Positions 30,229 through 40,560 of a stretch of DNA of 64,000 bases are shown one piece after another; positions within the stretch are counted from its first letter, which is position 1; each line of letters opens with the position of its first letter. The position numbers were made by a program, and so were the translations under genes. The stretch is from NCBI GenBank assembly GCA_907163345.1, contig CAJQUN010000014.1, positions 3,782,001 to 3,846,000 on the forward strand, given 5' to 3'. Under the pieces are notes generated by a model. It saw nothing but the letters and a program-made list of their open reading frames with translations, was not told the origin of the DNA and ran no database searches. The DNA comes from Haberlea rhodopensis (lineage: Eukaryota; Streptophyta; Magnoliopsida; Lamiales; Gesneriaceae).

Positions 30229-31887
30229 TTGTAGAAATTATTTGTTTGATTTGTTATTGGTTATTTAACATAATGATACAAATACATACAATTTATTAGT
30301 TGCATGTAATTTACGTGCACCTATAGATTTAAGTTTCACATATAGGTGCATGTCATATACATGCACCAAAAGATTCCAGTTGAACATGGATAAATGAAAA
30401 TGTGTATTCTATCGGTGCATGTGATATACATGCACCGATAGAAACAAAATGTTAATGCATGTTAGTTTAAATGCACCTGTAGACAGATTATTCAAGCATT
30501 CCATGTTATATAACTGCAATTAAATGGCTATCGGTGCATGTGATTTCACATGCACCTATTGAAAATGTTGGATAAATGCAATTAATGAATTATCGGTGCA
30601 TGTATATCACATGCACCGATAGAAACAAAATTTTACTTAATATTTGTGTATTTACATGCATCGTAATATCATTGTAAAATATATATTCAAGCTCGCATGT
30701 ATGATAAATGCAACTGATGGTCTGCCGATGCATGTGATTTACATGCACCGATACAAAAAAAATTGAAGAGGTCGTGTTATTTACATGCACCGGTTGATTC
30801 AAGTAGTTCATGTTTGATAAATGCAACTTTGTTTTATTTTAGTGTATTTACATGAATCGTTAGTCTCATTCGGTGAATGCGAAGGGACACACACTATAAA
30901 AATTAAACAAAGAGCACTTGTAGGATTCAATTTTTGTCCAGTTTATCATTAACCAACTAAAACACCAATATGAGTATGTACCGTTATTCAATAACAAAAG
31001 TTTGTTTTTTTACAAAATTATACATTTACAATACAAAATATATATACAACAAAGTATTAATCGTTGTCTTATACATTTTGGAGGATGACTTTCACCATTT
31101 TTGCTCTATAAATACTATTTATATCTACATTTGAATGCTTGGGCACTTCTTGTCCTCTCATAATTCTTTCCATGTTCATGCAAACAAACACGACACAGTC
31201 TGCCGAGCCAGCATTTTGTTGCATTGCTTCTTTGAATGTTATGATTTCGTATGTATCTTCACTTGGACTGTAGGTGATGTCTGCTGAAATGGGAGACTCC
31301 TGAATGATTTTCTTCATCTTCTCTTCAACGTAGACTTTCTATATTTTGGAAGAAGTATTGTTATCAACTGGTAATTTTATAAAAAGTATTGAATTTAAAA
31401 AAATAAGTGTATTTAAAGTAAACCTTACCAGTAATTTGGCCTTTTCAAAGTAATAATATGTCTCCCCCTCAATTCGTGGCCTTAATGAATTGTAATGAGT
31501 CCAAACTGACTCTTGAATATCAAAGACAAGTAGTGTCTAGTGGTATCCTGGTGTTTTTAAGTGGTCTTCTTTGCCTGGTGTGTTTATTGGAAAAACCAAA
31601 AACCTATATGACATTGCCTCTGGTAGGAATTTATCAATGTTGTTTTCTGCTGAGTCTTTGTAGTAGCTTCCTAGTGAGATCAGTGCTGCGTATTGCTGCG
31701 AATTTGTATGAAATAATTGCATGATATACGAATATCCAAAGTTGAATGGTATGAGTGCACTTTGTTTAATGAGAAAAAAAATATTTAATAGTTGAATTTT
31801 ATTACCCAACACATGCTGTTGAACACATAGGATATCTTCTTTTTTCCGTTATTGGTAATGTGGTTATTTACAATAATCGCACAACGG

Positions 31888-32180
31888 TCAATCATCTGTA
31901 AGTAATGATCAATCAGTTTCACAGATATATATAGTAGTTCATGTGCGAGACATACACCTAATATTATGTCGGTGCATGTTTACATGTTTGATAAGTCTAC
32001 CGGTGCATGTGAAAACACATGCACCGATACCACAAATTTGATTTGCTACAAGTTATTTACATTCACCGGTTGATTCAATCATCTGTAAGTAATGATCAAT
32101 CAGTTTCACAGATATATATAGTAGTTCATGTGCGAGACATACACCTAATGTTATGTCGGTGCATGTTTACATGTTTGATA
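31888..32180. repeat. Direct duplication of about 105 bp inside the MULE
   Basis: ATCATCTGTAAGTAATGATC and the following 85 bases occur at about 31893 and again at about 32079, with one or two differences. Confidence 0.85.
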
Positions 32181-35100
32181 AATGCAACTAATGGTGTACA
32201 GGTGCATGTGATTTAACATGCACGCATAGAAACTAAATTTTAATTAATGCTTGTGTATTTAAATGCATCGTTAGTAATTATCAAGTAAAATCATCATAAA
32301 AGTTTTATTCAAGCATTGCATGTTATATAAATGTAACTAAAGGTCTATCGGTGCATGTGATTTCACATGCACCGATAGAAAAAAAGTGAATTGGTTCATG
32401 TTATTTACATGCACCGATTAACCAAATGTGAATTAATGTTTTTTTATCAAGTAAAACCATTAGAAAAGTATAATGCAATTGACTTACATCGTTTGCAAGA
32501 GGTACATCGTGAAGGATTTCAGCAATATCCGATACAAATAACTTTATGTTGGTGAATTTGTCTTTCCAGATAAGTCCCCTGCACACAGTTGAAGAGTCAG
32601 TGTCAAGGAAGTGTTGTTTAATTAAATTAGACGTACCATTTTCCATGGTTCTTGTTTATATTCATTATGTAAGCCTTTTCATCCACTGTTAAGAGCTTCA
32701 TGGCAGACATTGTGGTTTTGAACTTGAGCGGTCCATTATCTTTTTCGCCTTCCCTTTTTGTTTATTGTCGCTGACGAAATCATCATCTCTCAGCTCTAGA
32801 TCTACGGGATCATTAGTTGTACCTTTGTCTTTCAGACTTTGTATTGATTCCACTTGTGCAAACTTTTTATTTCCCTCTTCGTCGTTTTTCTTGGTCCTCT
32901 TTGCCTTCCTCTTATCAGGGTATGTGTGGTCCAACTCCATTTTTTGCTGCATGTCCACCCTTTTCTTGATCCTCTTGACAAGGGATGTTTGTTCTTGCTT
33001 TTCTTTAAGGATCTGTTCTTGTTCTTCATTAATGATGCAGGAGGCAGCTTTGACATTGAGAAGCTCATTTTTCAGTGAATTATTCTCATCATTTACCCTT
33101 TCAAGGTCCGCATAGAGCTGTGTTATGATAGTTTCAAACTCATCTTTCTTTTTTTTTCATCTCTTCGTAATTGTTTTTAATTTCTTTGATTTGCTCGTCT
33201 CTCAGAAAAAGTTTTGTTTTTGTTTCTTCCAGCTGGGCTGTTAGTTCCGCATATTCAAAAAAATGCGGTGTTGGAATTGTTTCTTGCTCGTGATCAAAGG
33301 AATCAACAATGTTCTTTAGTTCTGTTATTTCATTATCCTTTGTCATGAGCTTCGCCTTCAATTCTTCAATCTCTGTTACAAGTACTGCAGCTTGAAGAAT
33401 ATCTTGTGCTTGTGTGTCATCAAGTTCATTCATTTCTTAAGACAGATTGGCCACATTTTCTTCGTTCTGGGCTGGTTCCTCATCAATAGCTACATCCACC
33501 ATGTTGCCCTCCATTTCAATGTATTCATCATTGTATATATTTTCCTCTGTACTTAGTTGCTTCAGTTCCATGAGGACTCCGGCAATGGTGGAGTCCGCTG
33601 TTGTCAAACATTCAGCTGTTTTAATGTTTGAATTCAAATCGGGAAGTTGATATGTCATTGGAGCTTCTGTAGCACAAACAATGGCTTTCTTCAGCATTTC
33701 ATCTTCTTCAACAGAAATTTGCAGAGGTTTTTTTACTATCTGCAATTGAATTGTTGGAAGTCTAGTTAATTGCATGCACCAGCATAGTTTCATTGCATGC
33801 ACCAGTATAGTTAAATTGCATGAACCTAATGAACTATCGGTGCATGTATATCACATGCATAGATATAAACAAAATGATAATTAATGCTTGTGTATTTACA
33901 TACATCGTTAGTACATATCAAGTAAAATCATTATAAAATATATATTCAAGCCTCACATATTGGATAAAGGCAACCAATGGTCTACCGGTGCATGTGAAAT
34001 CACATGCACTGATAGAAAAAAATGTGAATTTGTGCATGTGTATTTACATGCACCGATTGATTCAAGTTGTTCATGTTTGATAAATGCAACTTTGTTTTAT
34101 GCTTGTGTATTTACATGCATCGTTAGTTTGGTTTCAAGTAAAATCATTATCATTATAAATATTTATTCAAGCATCGCATGTTATATAATTGCATGCACCA
34201 GTATCGAAAAATTGCATGCACCAGAACAAGTTAAATTGCATGCACCAAAATAGTTAAATTGAATGTACAAGAAACTTACATAATCACGGGCGAGCTCTTT
34301 GATGTCAATGTTTTGAATCCTTTTGTAAAAATCCTCAAGATTGCACTTAAGGAACCTTGGGATAAGGTTGGGCTGTACATGATTTATGAGCTCTGTCCTC
34401 TCACATAACCAATACTGCAAATTATATAGAATCGATGTTATTATATAAACATGAAGAAATAATTATTGTTTAAAGATGGATTATAAAGACTTCTTACAGG
34501 TAGTAGTAGAACACAGCCGGAGTGTTTTTCAGAGTCAGGCTGCATCAGGCTGTTGAACAATGTATTCAATATGTGTTTGGACCAGTCATAGCTGCAAATC
34601 ATGTCCAGGTCCTCAACAACCGATGTGTACGCCCATGGAATGTTCGATGATTTTGTTGATATGAAAAAGGCTGCAAGAATGTATAGGGTCACCAAACGAG
34701 TAACGTCATTGACATCAGTATCAATGTTGCTTTGTGCCTTTATTTTCAATTTTTTGTAGATTAAACTCTTGCTCATCCTTATGTCTTTTTTATCTCCTTT
34801 CTTTTCTTGAAAGCATCTATATAAGAATTCCGTACGTTCGTAATCCTGAAGCTGCATATCAATGTCTTCTTTACCATCTCTTATTCCAAAGAGTATACGC
34901 ACATCATTTGTCCTGATTTTCATTGTATATGATCCGAATGTGAAATCTTGAGTATTTCTGTTGAAGCAGACAATGATGTCTTTTACTAATATGTCACGCT
35001 TTTTGCAATGATCGAGGACAATTGTGTTGGAAAAAATGGAGTTCAGTAAAGGCCAGAACGGTGTCTTCATTAGCACTCTGATGTGAACTTGACTGAGTTC

Positions 35101-35320
35101 AAGTGCCTTTATCTATGTTATAACTGCCTGTAGGTTGGCCCGATATGTGGTTTGTTTATTCCATCTTTTTGTAATTTCTTCTGAGCTTGGTGATGATGTA
35201 GGTGTAACTGAGAGAAAATTATATGTTAGTTAAAAAACTAAAACAATGAATTTAATAAATTGACTTCTTCGGTGCATGTAGATAGCCCGTAGGTGCATGT
35301 ATGTACAATTGGTGCATGTA

Positions 35321-35840
35321 AAGAACTTCCGGTGCATGTATATCACATGCACCGATAGAAACAAATGTCAAATATTTACATGTTGGATAAATGCAATGTT
35401 TTATAATAGTGCATGTCGGTGCATGTATGTACAATTGGTGCATGTAAAGAACTATCGGTGCATGTATATGACATGCACCGATAGAAACAAATGTATAAAA
35501 TATTTACATGTTATATATGAATGCAATGTTTTATATCGGTGCATGTATAATACATGCACCGATAGAAAATAACTGTGGATGTAAAGAACTTCCGGTGCAT
35601 GTATATCACATGCACCGATAGAAACAAATGTCAAATATTTACATGTTGGATAAATGCAATGTTTTATAACAGTGCATGTCGGTGCATGTATGTACAATTG
35701 GTGCATGTAAAGAACTATCGGTGCATGTATATGACATGCACCGATAGAAACAAATGTATAAAATATTTACATGTTATATATGAATGCAATGTTTTATATC
35801 GGTGCATGTATAATACACATGCACCGATAGAAAACAACTG
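35321..35840. repeat. 262-bp tandem duplication carrying the palindromes
   Basis: The segment starting AAGAACTTCCGGTGCATG at 35321 is repeated from 35583 almost unchanged. Each copy holds three palindromes, so the palindrome number has grown here by segmental duplication. Confidence 0.9.
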
Positions 35841-37017
35841 TGAATTTATGATTGTGTATTTACATACATCGATAGTACATATCAAATTATAAAGTAAAAT
35901 CAATATAAAAGATTTATTCAAGCATAATATGTCGATAAATGCAATAATGGTATACCGGTGCATGTGAAATCACATGCACCGAAAGAAAAAAATGTGAATT
36001 GGTGCATGTGTATTTACATGCACCGATACATTCAAGTAGTTCATGTTGGATAAATGCAACTGGTTTTTCGGTGCGTGTATTATACACATACACCAATAGA
36101 AACAAACTGTGAATCAATGCTTGTATATTTACATGCATCGTTAGTACAATCAAGTATGTACACATATGTAAACTTTAGCATAAAAAACTAAAAAGATGTT
36201 CCATTGGTCTCAATTTGTTCATGCATTGTTAATACAAAAAATTAAGATTTTAAAAAGTTGGTGTATGTAATATAAATGCAAGATAAGAGTCTATCGGTGC
36301 ATGTTAATTACATGCACCGATAGACTCATGTTAATTAAGAATACAAAAATTACAAACATTTCTAAATGCGGTGTTCATAAGGTATTCAATAGTACTCATG
36401 CATTATAGACACAAGAACTTACAGTAGCAAACAAATAGTTTAATATATGGAAACCCTAGATTAATGATTAAGAAATAGTTTAATATGTGAAAACCCTAGA
36501 TTAATGATTACCAGATTTTGGAGCACCTTTTTTCTTTCCCTTGATGTTTGTTGGTGGTTTGGTTTGAGGAATCTTCTTTGATTTTGGAGCCATTTTAGGT
36601 TTTCGCCTCAGAAGGTTTGGCAAAATTACAGTAATTTACTTATACGACTTCGATTAAATTTTTGAAAACTTATAGGATTCTTTGAACGATATCGATGAAA
36701 ATGTTGGAGGAATGACTGGAAAATTTTTTAGCGTTGAAGAAGAAGAAGAGGCGCGATGATTGTAAATATGCCGAAAGTTTTCGACGTTGAATGTAAGGGA
36801 AGAAGACGAGGGTAATTTAGTAATTTGTGCTCAATCGGACTTAAATGAAAGGCAAATAATTTGATGGACTGGGCCGAAAAAACTTTTATGTTCTGATACC
36901 GGCCTGAAATTTTCCCTAATTTTTTTGGTAGACTAAGTTGAATTAATGTTGACCAAGTGGTACCGACTTGTAAGTCAAAAAAAAAAAAAAAACCTCCAAA
37001 ATATTTCAAAGTTGGCT

Positions 37018-37160
37018 TGGGCTCACAGTTCCAGGAGCCCATCTAAGGTTAAATATCGGCCCAGTAAGAGCTCACCACCCCACAACTTTCCGCAGCAAAC
37101 CCTAACCCTAACCCTAAAGGACGCCGTATATGCTTTCAACCCATTTATTTTTATATAAAT
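37018..37160 (+). promoter_or_regulatory. Site II / telo-box / TATA promoter of the snoRNA cluster
   Basis: TGGGCT (37018-37023), AGCCCA (37036-37041) and GGCCCA (37058-37063) are site II motifs. A telomere-like run of three AACCCTA units lies at 37098-37118. TTATATAAA follows near 37151-37159. This combination is known from plant promoters of translation-related genes and independent snoRNA genes. No protein frame of any length follows, but snoRNAs do, starting at 37303. Confidence 0.85.
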
Positions 37161-37302
37161 TCTCATCAAAATTCTCTAATAATAACTCATCCGCTCGTAC
37201 AATCGGCCGTCCTTTATGCGTTCTTGTTTTTTCTTCCTCACCATCTCGTGAACAAAATCTAGGTTTGTGTTATGGATTTTGGTTGAATCTAGCGATGGAA
37301 TG

Positions 37303-37427
37303 GTGGCGATGATGATAAGCTGAAGGCTTGTTTCTCAAACATTCGCAGTGGCCGACTAAGTGCTTTCGCCTTCGCCGGGCTTGAGAGCTTATGCTGCACT
37401 TTTTCCTTCCTTGGATGTCTGAGCCAC
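37303..37427 (+). ncRNA. U14: U14 C/D-box snoRNA
   Basis: A terminal stem GTGGC/GCCAC (37303-37307 and 37423-37427) brackets box C GATGATGA (37308-37315) and box D CTGA (37419-37422). Two sequences conserved in U14 from yeast to man are present: AACATTCGCAGT (37338-37349), which pairs with 18S rRNA, and TTCCTTGGATGT just before box D. The length, about 125 nt, suits a plant U14. It is required for 18S rRNA processing and 2'-O-methylation in the nucleolus. It is the first RNA after the telo-box promoter. Confidence 0.95.
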
Positions 37428-37711
37428 TACCACTGCTATCGTTTTTTCGTCTGTTTTCGGATTTTGTTTCTTTTTTACTGTAAAGAGGAAAAAAGCCTGA
37501 TATTGCAATCCGTTGATTTTTTTCCGTGGATCAATGGATCTATCGTCAGGCTATATTGAACCTCTGATCACGTATATATATCATTCCTATATATATGTTT
37601 CTACCTTTAGCTCCGATTTATTCCTTTTTCGTTTTGTAGGATGTTCGGTGACAAGGTTGATACATTTACTTTTATTTTTATTTTTATTCAGTTTGCAATG
37701 GATTCAGATTA

Positions 37712-37789
37712 TGGGGGATGATGAAACAAATCAGACGGATTCCCACTGATTTAATGCATGATTTCAACAACCAGCTACTTCTGACCCTC
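37712..37789 (+). ncRNA. C/D-box snoRNA with two guides, name not assigned
   Basis: Box C GATGATGA (37717-37724), box D' CTGA (37746-37749), a C'-like GCATGAT and box D CTGA (37781-37784) are closed by a GGG/CCC stem. The guide before D (AACCAGCTACT) is complementary to AGTAGCTGGTT. The guide before D' (CGGATTCCC) is complementary to GGGAATCCG. From memory both occur in 25S rRNA. It is predicted to direct two 2'-O-methylations. It lies between U14 and U24 in one presumed transcript. Confidence 0.85.
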
Positions 37790-37895
37790 TTTTACCATCA
37801 TTCTTTCCAAAAAAATTTCATTTTTCTCTTTTTACGATTTAATTTTTTTAATGGATTTTTCATAAATATATGATTATTACCAGAATATTAATGCT

Positions 37896-37992
37896 AGTGG
37901 GCTGATGATGTGAGATTATATTTGCTACTCTTGATGGGGATTGTAATATTCCATCTGATGATTCTTATCCACCAAGATCTCTGAGGCCTGCT
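37896..37992 (+). ncRNA. U24: U24 C/D-box snoRNA
   Basis: Box C is TGATGA (37903-37908) and box D CTGA (37981-37984). The terminal stem is AGTGGGC/GCCTGCT (37896-37902 and 37986-37992). The D guide CCACCAAGATCT matches the diagnostic U24 guide (ACCACCAAGATC in other eukaryotes). The upstream guide ATATTTGCTACT matches the adjoining 25S stretch, as in U24 elsewhere, so both guides address neighbouring bases of the same 25S region. It is the third member of the cluster. Confidence 0.92.
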
Positions 37993-38565
37993 CATTCATA
38001 TATATATATATATATATACTGGTATTTCTGCAATGAAAGATTGAGTTTCAAGCTATGGATGGATGATCTACAGGAAAAATCTTGTATTTGAAATTTTGAC
38101 GGGGTTCGACCAAGGCAAATGAATGCTTGAAGGCCATGGATCATTAACCCTTTGATTTGGATTATTATTTATATGGGTTAGCTTAAATATACTTTTAAGC
38201 CTATCATACAAAATTGACGAAGAATTTTATAAGCGAAACAATTCTTTAAATTGGAGTTTGGGGAGAATTTCTTTTAATCTAGTCAAATCACAGCCATAAA
38301 TTATTTTGAAAGGCTGTGCTTTGTTTCTGTGGTGAATTATTGTGAAAGGCTGTATATGTTATGTAAAATGTAGTACTCTCTCCTTTCGTATGCTTTTGAA
38401 AATCATATTGGGATTTGTTGGCCCAAATACTAATGGAAAAGGAGTATCCAGACAACATACTCTCGCTACTCTGGTGATTCTACCTGACGAGATATTAAAA
38501 CACAAAATAGAAGAAATTATATCTTCATACACTAATAACAAAACAGTTGAGCATATGTTTTTATC

Positions 38566-38690
38566 ATTTTCGTGCACCAGAATGATTTTCGTGCACCAAT
38601 TATTATTTTTGATTTTCGTGCACCAATGTTATATTTTCGTGCACCAGTTACTTTTTATACTTTTCGTGCACCAATTATTTTTTCTGTGGG
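38566..38690. repeat. Short array of TTTTCGTGCACCAA units
   Basis: Five imperfect copies of TTTTCGTGCACCA(A/G) are spaced 15-30 bases apart. The GTGCAC core is the same as in the minisatellites at 26330-27036 on the other side of the MULE. Confidence 0.8.
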
Positions 38691-38805
38691 TCATCTTCTT
38701 TGTTGCAATATCTTGATGCCAGACTGTAAAATTTGGAAATGAACAAATAAGCTCAGACACCAATACATACCTTACTTCTTCATATATATGCATCAGTCTC
38801 ATGAG

Positions 38806-38985
38806 GATTTTTTTTTTTAAAAAAAACATACCAACGAACTTTCGGTATCTAAAATTTAGCATCAGTATTCAAAATTATAATCACACACAATGGATTTTTT
38901 TTATAAAAAAAAAACATACCAACGAACTTTCGTTATATAAAATTTAGTATTAATGTTCAAAATTATAATCACATACACACAGTAT
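38806..38985. repeat. Tandem duplication of about 87 bp
   Basis: AAAACATACCAACGAACTTT and the following stretch to AATTATAATCACA occur twice in a row, at about 38822 and 38909, with a few differences. Confidence 0.8.
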
Positions 38986-40560
38986 TCACACACACGATGG
39001 AATACGCAAATGATCCGAAAATTATATGTGCATAGTAGTCTGATGTCTTCTTCGATTCAAAAAGTTTTCAAATGCTACGAACAATTTAGATGTTTCAATT
39101 CAAACATATTTCATGCGCATAACATTTTAGCAAATAATTTTTAGGTCGGGGCGACGAGATGAAGCGACAAGATGATGAAGAAAATAATGATCTGAGAATC
39201 GCCGAATAATTGGAGATTTACGTGCTGAGGGGGAAAATGAATGATGTAAAGAGTTAATGTGAAATTATGTTTAGAGTTTTTTATAACTTAAGGTTATTTT
39301 GGGAACTAAAAAATACATTTGCAAACCAACTCTTTTAAAAGTGAACTTATGTGAATTTAATTCTCTCCTACTTATATTTTTTTGTAAATATTATTTTTTG
39401 CCAGACTTATTTGAATTAACCTCCTGAAAACAGCACAAATATACAATTTTCCCTAAATTAATGTTTTCAAATTTAAAATCATGTTTTCAAATATATTATA
39501 GCCATTTGCCTAAATTTAATCATGGTGATTTCAAATTTATGTCCTACAATTTAATACTAATTATAAATGATCCCTAATACACCTAATCATTTATCAAATA
39601 GATCTCTTCTTCCAAATCAAATTCTCCCAACCAAACCAGACAAGCCAGTTCACGATGCCTCTAATTTTGATGGCTTCGATGGATTAAAAAGTAAACAAGC
39701 ATGGTAACATCGTCGTAAAATACTTGTAGACTCGGTTTGGGTTTCAACCAACTCAATATTACTAGTATAAAATTATTGATTTGCTAGTTTTTATATTTTT
39801 TATTTAAAAAATATTATGCTTTAATATTGAGTTGTTGTATAAATGTGATCTAAATCAGGTCCAAACTAGTTACATTGTTCATGTCGCACACAATATAGAT
39901 GCAAGATCACAATTGTCATATCCGAAGGACAGCTACAAGCCCTAAAACTAGAAGTCTTTAGTGTGAGTGTAATGTTTCTGGACGCATCTTTGGGTATAAT
40001 AATAAGCAAAACAACAAATGTCTCAATAAATGAATGTTGATGCGAAATTTTAATCTCAGTCCTTAAAACGATATTGTGCTTACAGTTTCAATGATAAATC
40101 GTGTCCCAGGATACAACAACTATGACTCGTGAAAAAAGCACTTCAAATCACAAGTCTTTAAACCACAAGGCTTTAAAGACATTCAAGGGTTGTTAATCTT
40201 GTGTTTAATCTGAAAATTCATGTTTAATTCGTTTAAGGGTTGTTCTATTTATACTAATTCAATAAATACCATCAAATGACAACATTTGGAAGAACCAATT
40301 CACCAAAAACGCATCCGAAAGCGAAGAAACTGCACATGCGGCAATCGATCGTTGAGTGTTTTAACAAGCTACAAATCCCGGTGGCGATCGATCGTTGCCT
40401 CCTGTGTTAGGATTTCTTCGTTTTTTCTATTCGTTCTGTTTTGGGATGCTTAATTTCAATTCATTAAGCAATTTTTCTAACATTTAGCATATGTGATGTT
40501 CATCCTAAAGCTTGTTATATACGAGTGTAACTTGCATGCGAAAATATACCCCTTAGCCAA
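38986..40560. other. Non-coding stretch within the E1-beta pseudogene
   Basis: AT-rich DNA between the last two recognisable pseudogene pieces. At about 39280-39455 the sequence, read inward from the right, starts AGGGAAAATTGTATATTTGT, like a MULE terminal repeat. No partner end or duplication was found. Confidence 0.4.

Larger units (their letters stand above)
28770..36325. repeat. Dispersed family of about 30-bp palindromes (GGTGCATGT...ACATGCACC)
   Basis: The unit is TCGGTGCATGT-(4-6 nt)-ACATGCACCGATAG, nearly perfectly self-complementary. Clear copies begin near 28786, 28868, 28903, 28980, 29014, 30411, 30531, 30592, 30721, 31998, 32346, 33983, 34024, 35331, 35455, 35536, 35592, 35717, 35799, 35953, 36000 and 36292. 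Many degenerate ones lie between. They occupy the transposase intron, the spacer between the two genes and the introns of the Ulp1-like gene, all inside the MULE. Confidence 0.92.
31069..36593 (-). pseudogene. Ulp1-like (C48) protease / DUF1985-type gene carried by the MULE
   Basis: The gene reads leftward. The first exon (about 36512-36593) is MAPKSKKIPQTKPPTNIKGK. A globular region at 34441-35210 (TFGSYTMKIRTNDVRILFGI, later YILAAFFIST and VEDLDMICSYDWSKHILN) matches the DUF1985/plant-mobile-domain-like part of such genes. Acidic and Lys-rich coiled-coil segments follow at 32698-33802. The C-terminal protease region is at 31069-31860, with YNSLRPR and the catalytic-Cys segment ADCVVFVCMN (the usual Gly after Cys is Val). 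A TAG interrupts the frame near 35113, so it is probably inactive. Ulp1 enzymes process SUMO; the role in MULEs is not settled. Confidence 0.75.
27101..36916. mobile_element. Mutator-like element (MULE) with transposase and Ulp1-like gene
   Basis: The 9-bp sequence TAATTTTTT flanks both ends (27092-27100 and 36917-36925). The ends are related inverted sequences: GAGGAAATTACACATATGTA on the left and GGGAAAATTTCAGGCCGGTA reading in from the right. Further in, both sides have ATTACTAAATTACCC and a TAAGTCC motif in opposite orientation. A mudrA-like transposase runs rightward from 27471 and an Ulp1-like gene leftward from 36593, each starting about 320-370 bases from its end. The combination of 9-bp duplication, transposase and Ulp1 passenger is characteristic of plant Ulp1-carrying MULEs. 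Both genes are broken. Confidence 0.85.

Noticed and set aside
35252..36165. Frames with repeated YMHR / IGACDIHAPE peptides
   Set aside because: They are translations of the palindromic repeats on either strand, not genes.
37097..37118. Interstitial telomere remnant
   Set aside because: Only three repeats, in a promoter with site II motifs and a TATA box; better explained as telo-boxes.
37495..37575. Possible further C/D snoRNA (CTGA near 37563 with a CGTG/CACG stem)
   Set aside because: No acceptable box C (the best is a TCAATGG-like string) and no recognised guide, so not called.
38095..38130. GGGGTTCGACC as a tRNA B-box
   Set aside because: No A-box or cloverleaf arms at the right distance.
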